Shown here: piece by piece, positions 1-7,821 of the stretch
How the letters are laid out: each line of letters starts with the position of its first letter
Position numbering within the stretch: the stretch's first letter is position 1
Assembly: GCA_964459305.1 (NCBI GenBank)
Contig: CAYWNA010000073.1
Span: 1 to 52,595, forward strand
Direction of reading: 5' to 3'
Source of the DNA: CAYWNA01 sp964459305
GTDB lineage: Bacteria > Planctomycetota > Planctomycetia > Pirellulales > Pirellulaceae
Length of the DNA: 52,595 nucleotides
Notes under the pieces: generated by a model
Told to the model about the DNA's origin: nothing
The model's database searches: none
What the model saw: only the letters and a program-made list of their open reading frames with translations
Translations under genes and position numbers: made by a program

Positions 1-102
1 AACAAAACCCGAACGATCGCAATATTCACGCTATAGCAACTTTGGCGCCCCCCCACTCGCGCCCCCGGCTCGCCGAATTCTTCACACACTCGGAACGAAC
101 GT

Positions 103-1080
103 CTACTTCACATAACCGTTATCCACAAACCATCGCCAGGCGTCCTCTACGGTTTCTTTCGCCGAGCGAATCCTATACCGCAATTCCGTCTTGGCTCGCT
201 CGCTGCTGTAGTAGTGATTCAAACTGGACATACGTATCGCCGCGGAATTGAAGTCCGACTCGCGTCCAATCAGTTTCGTCTTCAGGTCGCCCCACCAACT
301 TCCGATGACGCGTCCTGGAGTTCGCACGCGGAACCACGGTGCTGAGCCGCCGGAAACCTCGGCGATCATCCGCCAAAGGTCGAGGTATCGGAGATTGTGC
401 CCGGCCAGGATGTAGTTTCGACCGCTCTGCCCTTTGTCAACGGCCGCAATGATCCCGTCGGCAACGTCTCGTGCGTCACAAAGGCTACAACCGCCGCTCG
501 CCGAAATCGGAGTGAATCGGCCCGCGACTTCCAACAGCATTCTTCCGGATGACGGCTTCCAATCGAAAGGCCCAAACATGAAACCGGGATTCACGATGGC
601 GGCGTGCAAACCTTGTTCAACCACCTCTCGGACAGCCTCTTCGGCCTGTCGTTTTGTCACGACATACGGGCACGGAACTTTGCCTTCGCGCGGCGACTCT
701 TCATCCGCCGGGTTGTCGGGGGCGCCTATCCCCAACGCATCGACGCTCGACACGTGGACCATGCGAGCGCCCGCCTCCAACGCCGCCTTGGCGACATTCC
801 GCGAACCTTCGACATTCACGGACCGCTGTCGCTCCATCCCCGTCCAGCCGATTTGGACGACCGCCGCCGAGTGGATCACCGCGGAAACGCCGCCGCACGC
901 TCTTCGCACCGATTCGGCATCGCAAACGTCGCCGTGTACGATTTCTACCTCCAGGCCTTCAAGCGGCCGAGGATCTGAACCTTCACGAACCAGTACACGA
1001 ACCGCCCGCCCCCGTTCGACCAGTTGGCGCGCAACGTTGTTGCCGACGAATCCGGTTGCTCCAGTAACCAATATGTCCAT
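103..1080 (-). CDS. NAD(P)-dependent epimerase/dehydratase (extended SDR)
   Basis: This 325-aa protein is an extended short-chain dehydrogenase/reductase. The N-terminal Rossmann motif TGATGFVG (residues 6-13) gives the GxxGxxG dinucleotide site. The acidic GDVCD stretch (50-54), the VIHSAA strand end (68-73), Ser111/112 in HVSSVDALG, and the YxxxK pair Tyr139/Lys143 complete the catalytic set. The later NPGFMFGP segment matches the substrate side of dihydroflavonol-reductase/HpnA-like sugar or steroid epimerases. Length is normal and there is no signal peptide, so it should be cytosolic. The ATG at 1080 has a GGAG about 10 bases upstream. It is divergent from the hydrolase at 1408. The exact substrate cannot be read from the sequence. 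Confidence 0.9.
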   Translation of the reverse strand: MDILVTGATGFVGNNVARQLVERGRAVRVLVREGSDPRPLEGLEVEIVHGDVCDAESVRRACGGVSAVIHSAAVVQIGWTGMERQRSVNVEGSRNVAKAALEAGARMVHVSSVDALGIGAPDNPADEESPREGKVPCPYVVTKRQAEEAVREVVEQGLHAAIVNPGFMFGPFDWKPSSGRMLLEVAGRFTPISASGGCSLCDARDVADGIIAAVDKGQSGRNYILAGHNLRYLDLWRMIAEVSGGSAPWFRVRTPGRVIGSWWGDLKTKLIGRESDFNSAAIRMSSLNHYYSSERAKTELRYRIRSAKETVEDAWRWFVDNGYVK

Positions 1081-1407
1081 AAATCGAATAACTCCAAAAT
1101 ACTGGACTATTGAACTGTGGCTCTCCGATCCACATAATCAGGAGACGGAGGGTGGTACCGCATCGAGGATTCCCGTATGGCCACCTGCTTCCCCACCCCC
1201 GTTGAAAAGACCAACGAAAGGAAATAGGTTCTTTCTTGCCGTGAGCGCTTTTCGCAACGATCCGCATTGTATCCCCCCATGCGCAAAGATCGATGGGAAC
1301 CGCTGAATTTCAAGCCACATCCGTATTACCAAAAATCCACATCTAAACGTTCTTCGCGGTCCGGCGAACCTTGCGGGCGTGTCGCGGCCAAGCGAAAAGG
1401 ATAAGCA
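1081..1407. other. Divergent intergenic region
   Basis: These 327 bases separate the start of the leftward SDR gene from the start of the rightward hydrolase, so both promoters must lie here. I see no convincing -35/-10 pair, hairpin or small gene. Reading frames across it look like overhangs of the neighbours. Confidence 0.5.
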
Positions 1408-2400
1408 ATGGACGACAAGGCTCAAGCCAAATCAGGGGCCTCCGACCAGCCGGTTGCCTCGGCCGATACTCCTTCCGACAGCGTGGATAAGACGCTCCCC
1501 GAACTCGCCCCTGGGGACCACCTACGCGAAGTCCAAGTGGATGGCAAAACTCGCACATATCAGGTGCATGTCCCGCCGGTGAAGAATGACAGCGGGCCGT
1601 GGGCTGTCGTCATGGTGTTTCACGGTGGTGGTACCAATGCCAACTGGCTCACGCGGTTCTGTGGTTTGACCGAGAAAGCGGACGAGGCCGGATTCCTTGT
1701 CGCGTTTCCCCACGGTACGGGCCTGCGGTCGCGGCGGTTGAGTTGGAACTGCGGACCGCGGTCGGGCTTCGAGCGGTGGGTCGGGGGCGCCGGCTCAGAA
1801 GAAGCGGAACGGAACGCCGTTGACGAGATTGCGTTCGTGTGCGGGATCCTGGACGACCTGGCAACCGTCGACCAAATTGACCCATCGCGTGTCTACGCCT
1901 GCGGCATCTCAACCGGTGCCATCATGTGCTACTATCTTGCCTCCCGACTGGGTGATCGTATCGCCGCGATTGCACCCGTCGGCGGTCCTGTGGGCGAAGA
2001 CAATTGCCACCCTTCGCGTCCCGTTCCCATCATTCACTTCCACGGCACGGAGGACGAATTTGCGCCCTACGACGGCGGGCCCGGTAGCAAGAGTTTCACA
2101 GGTGTGGATTTCTACTCCGTAGACTACACGATGCAGGTGTGGGTCAAGGCGAATCGCTGCGAGCCCGAGCCCGACGTGACCATCCTACCGGCACAAACCG
2201 ACAATGGAACCTCGGTGACCCTGTCCCACTGGCGGGCAGGGAAGGAGGGAGCCGAAATCAAGCTCTACACAATCGTCGGCGGCGGGCACACGTGGCCGGG
2301 GCGGGATCCGCGCATGGATTACATGGGCAGGTATACGTGGGACATCAACGCGAACGACTTGATCTGGGAGTTCTTCCAGGAACACCCTTTGCCGCGCTAG
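1408..2400 (+). CDS. PHB-depolymerase-like (LpqC-type) alpha/beta hydrolase
   Basis: This 330-aa protein is an alpha/beta-hydrolase of the poly(3-hydroxybutyrate) depolymerase / feruloyl esterase-like family. The oxyanion segment FHGGG (71-75), the nucleophile elbow GISTG with Ser168, HGTEDEFAPYDGG with the probable Asp216, and GGGHTWPG with His294 form a complete catalytic triad. An in-frame TAA lies one codon before the ATG at 1408, which fixes the start (AAGG upstream). The N-terminus is polar with no signal peptide, so this member appears cytosolic although many relatives are exported. Its stop shares the CTAG at 2397-2400 with the convergent ACP gene. Ester hydrolysis is well supported; the substrate is not. 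Confidence 0.88.
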   Translation: MDDKAQAKSGASDQPVASADTPSDSVDKTLPELAPGDHLREVQVDGKTRTYQVHVPPVKNDSGPWAVVMVFHGGGTNANWLTRFCGLTEKADEAGFLVAFPHGTGLRSRRLSWNCGPRSGFERWVGGAGSEEAERNAVDEIAFVCGILDDLATVDQIDPSRVYACGISTGAIMCYYLASRLGDRIAAIAPVGGPVGEDNCHPSRPVPIIHFHGTEDEFAPYDGGPGSKSFTGVDFYSVDYTMQVWVKANRCEPEPDVTILPAQTDNGTSVTLSHWRAGKEGAEIKLYTIVGGGHTWPGRDPRMDYMGRYTWDINANDLIWEFFQEHPLPR

Positions 2401-2657
2401 GCCAAGACTTCCTCTTCCACACCCTCCAGAGACCGAACCAGTTGGAAGTAGTCGCCGATCGAGGTGACCTCCGCGGGATCCAGTTCCCCGAAATCCAGAC
2501 CCAACCGGTCCTCCACTTCGAGCATCAACGACATCCGGTCCAAAGAATCGATATCATGATCCGCAAACTGGCCGGTGTCATCGAGCGTGATCTTCCTCGA
2601 TGTCACGGTTTCGATGCCGGTAAGCACGGCCTGACGAATCTGGTCTTCTGGAATCAT
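2397..2657 (-). CDS. Acyl carrier protein
   Basis: This 86-aa acidic protein has the ACP signature HDIDSLDRMSLMLEVEDR, with Ser38 of the DSL motif as the predicted 4'-phosphopantetheine site, followed by the usual helix III region (SIGDYFQLV). It starts 18 bases after the ketoacyl synthase gene stops, with AAGGA upstream of its ATG, and is the last gene of a leftward set of three. The company of a KAS III suggests a dedicated acyl-assembly pathway rather than the housekeeping fatty-acid ACP, since no fabG, fabD or fabF lies nearby. Its 3' end overlaps the convergent hydrolase gene by 4 bases. Confidence 0.92.
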   Translation of the reverse strand: MIPEDQIRQAVLTGIETVTSRKITLDDTGQFADHDIDSLDRMSLMLEVEDRLGLDFGELDPAEVTSIGDYFQLVRSLEGVEEEVLA

Positions 2658-2675
2658 CGCTGAAGTCCTTGCAGT

Positions 2676-3623
2676 CTAGTTTTCTTCGCGACGGTAAAGG
2701 ACCGTCGTCGCACTTGCCAAGCCAGCGCCAAACCCCGACATGAGGATCGTCTTCGCGCCAGGCGGCGTGCCCAACTGATCGGTCAATAGCAAAGGCAGGC
2801 TTGAGGATATCGTGTTGCCGATCTCCCCGGCCCCAAACGGTATCCTGTCACTTGGAACTTTCAAACTGGCTGCCAGCGTATCTACAATGTACTTACTTCC
2901 TTGGTGCACCAGAAAGAGGTCGATGTCTTCAATCGTGCAGCCGTTCAATTGTAGACATTGCCGAATCTGGTCGAGCACTTGCCTAGCGACGAATCGGAAG
3001 ACCTGGTGCCCGTTCATCTTCAGGCTGCCGGGCCTTTCTTTCAGTTGAGCCGCCTCGGCCAAACTCCCGTCGGTCAGATAGCACGTCTTTCCCACGCGAT
3101 ACCGCCAATCACGCGAGACGATTGTGCAACTGGCGGCGTCCGCAAACAAAAGGACCGTATCGCGATCACGAGGGTCTATTATGCTCGAATATGGGTCCGC
3201 CGTAAATAATAACCCCACATTCGAGCCGCTTTCGCGAAGAAAGCCGCGAATGATGGATAGGCCGTAGACGTACCCCGAGCAAGCGAGTGACACGTCGAAA
3301 CAGGCGACTTTGGGTGCCAGGTTGAGTTTACGGTGTACCCACGCACCAGAATGGGGTATTCCTCCTCCGTCCGGGTTTTGGGTCACCACCACCACGCAGT
3401 CAATGGACGAAGCGTCAATCGCTTCCCGAGATGCGAGATCCTCGTACGCACGTACGCAAAGATCCGAACACTCCTCGCCCGGTTCTTTTCGCCTCAGCGT
3501 GCGAAATCCCAGCTTGCTCTCGATGAATTCCGCCGACGCATCCAAATCCGCCCCTATCTGGAAGGCGTCGAGCCCGTCGTCGGGCACGTACCGGCCGATG
3601 TTTTGAATTCCAAATGTGCTCAT
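2676..3623 (-). CDS. 3-oxoacyl-ACP synthase III (KAS III-like)
   Basis: This 315-aa thiolase-fold enzyme is predicted to condense an acyl starter (normally acyl-CoA) with an ACP-bound extender. The KAS III triad is complete: Cys115 in DVSLACSGYVYG, His240 in LVHQGS, and Asn270 in GAGEIGNTISS. The N-terminal NIGRYVPDD and GFRTLRRKEPGEECSDL segments are typical of FabH relatives. Its ATG overlaps the stop of the upstream 190-aa gene (ATGA at 3620-3623) and the ACP follows after 18 bases, so translation is probably coupled. FabH, or a starter-unit KAS for a secondary lipid or polyketide, are both possible; the isolated setting favours the second (inference). Confidence 0.9.
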   Translation of the reverse strand: MSTFGIQNIGRYVPDDGLDAFQIGADLDASAEFIESKLGFRTLRRKEPGEECSDLCVRAYEDLASREAIDASSIDCVVVVTQNPDGGGIPHSGAWVHRKLNLAPKVACFDVSLACSGYVYGLSIIRGFLRESGSNVGLLFTADPYSSIIDPRDRDTVLLFADAASCTIVSRDWRYRVGKTCYLTDGSLAEAAQLKERPGSLKMNGHQVFRFVARQVLDQIRQCLQLNGCTIEDIDLFLVHQGSKYIVDTLAASLKVPSDRIPFGAGEIGNTISSSLPLLLTDQLGTPPGAKTILMSGFGAGLASATTVLYRREEN

Positions 3624-4192
3624 AGCAAACCGAAGATCAACTTGCCGAGAGGAGTTTCGTCGTGGAACAGTCGCGATTCAAAGTAGTTGGCCCCGATCTT
3701 CCGACGCTGCTGAACTTGGCAACGACCGTTCTGGGGCACATGCGCGACGGTCATGCGGGCGAACAGCAGCTTGCCCATAAGGTCCGGGTGGAGAACCGGC
3801 AACAGCTTCTTGTAAGCGCCGACCACCGATTCGATAAACGTGGCACCTTCGATCGGCGGCATCTCCAAATGGGCGGTGGAGCCTTCGAACGTCGTACGTT
3901 CGCAAATCTCATTCTCGTTGCAGGGATAGGCCCCCTCGATTAGCCGTTTTGTCTCGTGCAGATAGCAGGTCAGCCCAGCACTGCGGTACGTAGCGACCAG
4001 CGTGTCATCGCCGGCCGCATTCGGCTCGACGGACAGCGTGCACTGCCGGTCGGTCATCTTGTGTACTGAAAAGTCGATGTCGAACGGCTGGGGATCACGT
4101 GCGAGCAAGTAGTCGTAGATCGTACTGCTGTGCAGGTAGCTCCGATTCCCACGAAACAAGAACACCGGAGCTTGCTCGCCAATATTGCTCAT
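3620..4192 (-). CDS. Conserved hypothetical protein in KAS III/ACP operon
   Basis: This 190-aa protein has no family I can name. It has no signal peptide or membrane segment, and looks mixed alpha/beta with an amphipathic helix around FIESVVGAYKKLLPVL (about 119-134) followed by beta-strand-rich sequence and a hydrophobic C-terminus (PLGKLIFGLL). The arrangement of a helix followed by strands would be compatible with a hot-dog dehydratase/thioesterase-like fold, but I see no catalytic signature. It is the first gene of a tight leftward operon (ATGA overlap with the KAS III gene, then ACP), so a role in the same acyl pathway is likely by context only. Confidence 0.75.
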   Translation of the reverse strand: MSNIGEQAPVFLFRGNRSYLHSSTIYDYLLARDPQPFDIDFSVHKMTDRQCTLSVEPNAAGDDTLVATYRSAGLTCYLHETKRLIEGAYPCNENEICERTTFEGSTAHLEMPPIEGATFIESVVGAYKKLLPVLHPDLMGKLLFARMTVAHVPQNGRCQVQQRRKIGANYFESRLFHDETPLGKLIFGLL

Positions 4193-4369
4193 CCCCGTTA
4201 CCCTGCGCTATCAATCGCGATTAACTATGTCTCGCCCCCGTCCGCTGCCATGGGGTGGCAAATCCACCGTACCGCATACCCGAGCGGACAAAGAGATTGA
4301 GCATACTAGAACGGCGACATTTTTCAATTGCTAAAAGAGCAAACTTCCGGTTGACACCGACCGCATCGG

Positions 4370-5341
4370 TCAGGTGGTGACGGGGGCGTCCCGCTTCTCG
4401 GTCGCGGCCTTGCTGGCCGCTTCCTTCTCCAGCAACGTGGCCCAGTTCGCTTCAACCTGCTCCTGATGCCACGCGATGACGCCTTCCGGGTCGCTTTTCT
4501 GCAGATGCTTGAATCGACCCTGTATCTTCATCCACTCAATCACCGGTACGAAGTCCTTGGGCTTGTAGTTCACCTTCCACTGTCCATGGTCAACCTGGTA
4601 AAGGGGCCAAAATCGCGTCTGGACCGCGACTCGCGCCATCTCGATGGAGTCTTCGGGTTTGCATCGCCAGCCTCGATGGCAAGGCTGAACGATGTTGATG
4701 AAGGCCGGCCCATCGACTTCCAGCCCTCGCGCCACCTTGCGCATGAAGTCCATGTGGTGCGACACCGAGGCCTGGGCCACAAACGGGATGTCGTGGGCCA
4801 CCATACACGCGGTGATGTCCTTGCGCCGTTGCTGCTTGCCCGAAATGGCCTTTCCACCGGGGCTGGTGTTCGTGACCGCACCGCGGGGCGTTGCGCTGGA
4901 GCGTTGAACGCCCGTGTTCATGTAGGCGTTGTTGTCATAGCAGATGTAGAGCAGGTTGTGCCCGCGTTCCATCGCGCCGGACAGCGACTGGAAACCGATA
5001 TCGTACGTCCCGCCGTCGCCCGCAAAAACGATGAAGTTGATTTTCTTGTCTTCGGGAATTCGTCCTTTGCGCTTCAACGATCGGTAGGCGGCCTCCACGC
5101 CGCTCAGGGTGGCGGCACCGTTCTCGAACGCACAGTGGATGTACGGCACTCGCCAGGCTGTGTAAGGATAGATTGTCGTTGAGACTTCCATGCAGCCAGT
5201 GGCGAAGCCCACAACGGTGTCGGGACCTGAAACATGCAGGGCCTGTCGCAAGATCGCCGGTGCCGCACAGCCGATGCATGAACGATGACCACCCGCAAGC
5301 AGTTCCGGGTCGGCCGACATTTTCTTGAGGTTGATCGCCAT
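4370..5341 (-). CDS. porB: Pyruvate/2-oxoacid:ferredoxin oxidoreductase, beta subunit
   Basis: This 323-aa protein is the thiamine-diphosphate-binding beta subunit of the four-subunit Por/Vor family, which oxidises pyruvate or another 2-oxoacid to acyl-CoA and CO2 while reducing ferredoxin. Cys22 and Cys25 (CIGCAAP), Cys50 and Cys221 (QPCHRGW) are the four ligands of the proximal 4Fe-4S cluster. GDGG (108-111) followed by the DNN at 136-138 forms the Mg-TPP site, and MNTGVQRSSATPRGA is characteristic of PorB. It is last in the porG-porD-porA-porB operon, 14 bases after porA. Pyruvate is the likeliest substrate, but branched-chain oxoacids cannot be excluded. Confidence 0.93.
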   Translation of the reverse strand: MAINLKKMSADPELLAGGHRSCIGCAAPAILRQALHVSGPDTVVGFATGCMEVSTTIYPYTAWRVPYIHCAFENGAATLSGVEAAYRSLKRKGRIPEDKKINFIVFAGDGGTYDIGFQSLSGAMERGHNLLYICYDNNAYMNTGVQRSSATPRGAVTNTSPGGKAISGKQQRRKDITACMVAHDIPFVAQASVSHHMDFMRKVARGLEVDGPAFINIVQPCHRGWRCKPEDSIEMARVAVQTRFWPLYQVDHGQWKVNYKPKDFVPVIEWMKIQGRFKHLQKSDPEGVIAWHQEQVEANWATLLEKEAASKAATEKRDAPVTT

Positions 5342-5355
5342 GATCGCAGTTCCTG

Positions 5356-6546
5356 TTATTCTCTCAAACCGATGTATCGATACAGGTCACCGTGTTCGCC
5401 GGTTTCCTTCATGTTCGCCAATTCGGCAAAGAGGGCTTCCAGATCGCTCACGCCGATCTCGCGTCCGCCAAGGCCGTAAACATAGCTGATGAGTGGCAAA
5501 CGGTTTGCGCCCGCGAACGAACGAATCTCATTGAACAAAGGCCCACCCCGAACGCCGTAGGAAATCGATCGATCCAGCACGGCGACGGTGTCGATGCTTC
5601 GGAGAACGTCGGCAATTTCTTCGCCGGGCAGCGGTCGGAACGTGCGGATCTTCAGCACCCCCGCCTTGATGCCCTTCTGGCGGATGCTGTCGACCGCAAC
5701 TTTGGCAGTGCCACAGGTCGAACCGAGCGCGACGATCGCCACGTCGGCGTCGTCCAGCATGTATTGCTCGAAGTGGCCGTATTCGCGGCCTGTCAACTCG
5801 CCGTACTCACGGCCCACATCGACGATCACGCCGCGGGCGTTTTCCATGGCCTCAACCAATTGACGCCTGCACTCGAAGTAGTGGTCGCTCAAATGCAGCG
5901 GTCCGACAGTGATGGGATTGACGGTATCCAGCAGGCTGAACGCCGGGTCGTAATCGCCCACGAACTGTTGCGCGGCTTCGCGCCCAATGACCCTGAGACC
6001 TTCCATCGTGTGGCTGATGATGAACCCGTCCAGGCACACCATGACGGGCAGCAGCACGTCCTTGTGTTCGCCGATCCGGAACGCCTGGATGACGGTGTCG
6101 TAGACCTCCTGGACATTCTCGCAGTACAACTGGATCCAGCCAGCGTCGCGAAGGAACATCGAGTCGCTGTGGTCGCAACCGATATTGACCGGCGCACTGA
6201 TGGCCCTGTTGACAACGGGCATAACGATCGGCAGCCTCGTCGCGGCGGTGATGGCACAGATTTCAGCCATCAGCAGAAGCCCCTGCGAGGAGGTTGCGGT
6301 GACGGTTCTTGCGCCGGCCGCCGCCGCACCGAAACAGGCACTCTGCGCGCTATGTTCGGATTCGACCGGGATCAACTCGGTGTCCACAACTCCGTCGTAT
6401 GCAAATGACGAAAACTTGTGCATCAACTCCGTTTGAGGCGTGATGGGGAACACGGCGGCTACGTCAGGATTGACGTCCTTCAACGCCTCCGCCCCCGCAT
6501 CGTTGCCCGTCATTGCGACTTGTTCGTTAGATTTCACTTTCAACAT
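5356..6546 (-). CDS. porA: Pyruvate/2-oxoacid:ferredoxin oxidoreductase, alpha subunit
   Basis: This 396-aa protein is the alpha subunit, supplying the pyrimidine-binding domain and the CoA/substrate side of the complex. Near the N-terminus is the FPITPQTELMHKF motif, followed by ATSSQGLLLMAEICAITAATRLPIVMPVVNR, written here in pieces of one conserved block, and then HSDSMFLRDAGWIQL. The C-terminal part contains the transketolase-C-like domain with ALGSTCGTAK. Length is normal for PorA. It is followed by porB after 14 bases. The distance to the upstream porD (114 bases) is unusual for this operon and is filled by a palindromic repeat. The start at 6546 has GGTGAAG upstream. Confidence 0.93.
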   Translation of the reverse strand: MLKVKSNEQVAMTGNDAGAEALKDVNPDVAAVFPITPQTELMHKFSSFAYDGVVDTELIPVESEHSAQSACFGAAAAGARTVTATSSQGLLLMAEICAITAATRLPIVMPVVNRAISAPVNIGCDHSDSMFLRDAGWIQLYCENVQEVYDTVIQAFRIGEHKDVLLPVMVCLDGFIISHTMEGLRVIGREAAQQFVGDYDPAFSLLDTVNPITVGPLHLSDHYFECRRQLVEAMENARGVIVDVGREYGELTGREYGHFEQYMLDDADVAIVALGSTCGTAKVAVDSIRQKGIKAGVLKIRTFRPLPGEEIADVLRSIDTVAVLDRSISYGVRGGPLFNEIRSFAGANRLPLISYVYGLGGREIGVSDLEALFAELANMKETGEHGDLYRYIGLRE

Positions 6547-6580
6547 CTATCTTCACCGCCGTTACGTGGGCGTGTTCTTG

Positions 6581-6632
6581 CTGGAGTCCAGGCTTCAGCC
6601 TGTCCTCTCCCAGCCCAAAGGCTGTACTCCAA
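6581..6632. repeat. Imperfect palindromic dispersed repeat inside the por operon
   Basis: GGAGTCCAGGCTTCAGCCTG and the reverse complement of CAGCCCAAAGGCTGTACTCC match at about 15 of 20 positions, forming an imperfect hairpin. The GGCTTCAGCCTGTC core resembles the GGCTTCCAGCCTGTC arm of the repeats at 46241-46336 and 52534-52595. It lies between porD and porA and would be transcribed within the operon mRNA. Confidence 0.6.
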
Positions 6633-6660
6633 CGGGTTCTTCAAAACGGCTGCGGCAGGT

Positions 6661-6948
6661 TCACCTGTCGAGTTGCATCTCGATCGCACTACACTTCGAC
6701 GGGCACTCGCGTGCGCAAATGCCGCAGCCCTTGCAGTGGTCGTAGTCGAATCCCGCGATCTTGCCGTCCTCGACGATCACCGAAGAATCGGGGCAGAACA
6801 CCCAACACCGAAGGCAATTGTTACACTGCTGCTGCACATGCACCGGTTTATATGTCCGCCAGCCACCTGTTTCGTATTGATGACTGCTGCCAGCTACGAC
6901 GATCAGCCCGCCGATGGGCATTTCTCTCCAGTTCAACAGCTTGCTCAC
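6661..6948 (-). CDS. porD: Pyruvate/2-oxoacid:ferredoxin oxidoreductase, delta (2x4Fe-4S) subunit
   Basis: This 95-aa protein is the ferredoxin-like delta subunit carrying two 4Fe-4S clusters that move electrons from the catalytic subunits to external ferredoxin. The two cluster motifs are CNNCLRCWVFC (Cys42, 45, 48, 52) and CKGCGICAREC (Cys72, 75, 78, 82). The N-terminal TGGWRTYKPV stretch is the usual PorD lead-in. Its ATG overlaps the porG stop by four bases, indicating coupled translation. The downstream gap to porA contains a dispersed repeat. Confidence 0.94.
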   Translation of the reverse strand: MSKLLNWREMPIGGLIVVAGSSHQYETGGWRTYKPVHVQQQCNNCLRCWVFCPDSSVIVEDGKIAGFDYDHCKGCGICARECPSKCSAIEMQLDR

Positions 6949-7523
6949 GACGATCGCACCTCCTCATGGGCCCGCTCGATCGCGCGGACGTTTCCCCGGG
7001 CCACGCGCTCGCCGAGACTCGCGCCAAACTTCTTCTCGACGTTCCCTTTTAGCACATCCATCGAAATACAGCCGGTGGCTCTGATTAGCGCGCCGACCAT
7101 CGGCATGTTAGGCATGGGGCGGCCGAGTTCGTCGATGGATATCTTCGTGGCGTCCACACAGAACACAGCATTGTCGGCAAGGCCGAGCCTTTCGCTCGTT
7201 TCTCCCGGCTCCAGCGGGGTGTTGATGACAAAAACCGTGTTCTCGTCGACACCTTCGGTCACGGCCTGCATCCGCATGAGCGTATCGTCCAGCACGACGA
7301 CCACATCCGGTCGCTCGATGGGACAATGCAGCCGAATCGGGGCATCGCTCACCCGCGTGAATCCCCGAATGGGAGCACCCATGCGCTCGGGCCCGTACTC
7401 GGGAAAGCCCTGGCTACACTTGCCCTCCTCCAGCGCCGCCTGGGCGACAAGCTGCGCAGCCGTCTTCGCACCTTGGCCACCGCGGCCGTGCCACCGGATC
7501 TCGATTGCCTTTCCAGTCATCAT
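6945..7523 (-). CDS. porG: Pyruvate/2-oxoacid:ferredoxin oxidoreductase, gamma subunit
   Basis: This is the gamma subunit of the Por complex and the first gene of the operon. The protein opens with the family hallmark IEIRWHGRGGQGAKTAAQL and continues with FPEYGPERMGAPIRGFTR and the DVVVVLDDTLM strand, all typical of PorG. The reading frame stays open for 83 codons farther upstream, but that extension has no family similarity. The ATG-ATG pair at 7523/7520, with GGGAG close upstream and AGGAGG a little farther, gives the expected 190-192 aa length, so I chose 7523. It overlaps porD by four bases. Confidence 0.92.
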   Translation of the reverse strand: MMTGKAIEIRWHGRGGQGAKTAAQLVAQAALEEGKCSQGFPEYGPERMGAPIRGFTRVSDAPIRLHCPIERPDVVVVLDDTLMRMQAVTEGVDENTVFVINTPLEPGETSERLGLADNAVFCVDATKISIDELGRPMPNMPMVGALIRATGCISMDVLKGNVEKKFGASLGERVARGNVRAIERAHEEVRSS

Positions 7524-7821
7524 GTCTAGCTCCCAATTGAACCTCCTAACGTAAGCTCTCGCCCGCACCAAGTCTAGGGCACCGCGCGACGCGCAAATGT
7601 CACGCGACATGGTGATTACAGGTCTGCTAAACAACGACCATTTGCGTTTCGCGGGCGTAGAAGCCGGCACGATCCTCCCGTTGCGTCTTTTCGAGACAAT
7701 CGCTGTAATTCCTGTAACTCGCTTCAAGAGGTACGGCCGATACGAGTGATTGAGGGAGCGGTTTGCTTGCACAGAACGGGTTGACGAAAACCTCGGAAAA
7801 CATGTGAAGGATTACGGCGCG
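7524..7821. other. Divergent intergenic region, por operon / barrel protein
   Basis: About 300 bases lie between the porG start and the start of the exported barrel-like gene, and must hold both promoters. Open frames here are extensions of the neighbours without recognisable content. I see no clear operator or hairpin. Confidence 0.45.

Noticed and set aside
434..1306. Rightward 290-codon open frame opposite the SDR gene
   Set aside because: It lies antisense to a clear epimerase and shows low-complexity Ser/Thr/Pro/Arg composition.
5392..6408. Rightward 338-codon open frame opposite porA
   Set aside because: porA is unambiguous by motifs and operon position; the antisense product has no domain.
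7524..7772. N-terminal extension of porG (83 codons)
   Set aside because: The family N-terminus starts exactly at the ATG pair 7523/7520 with a ribosome site; the extension is basic and unlike any PorG.
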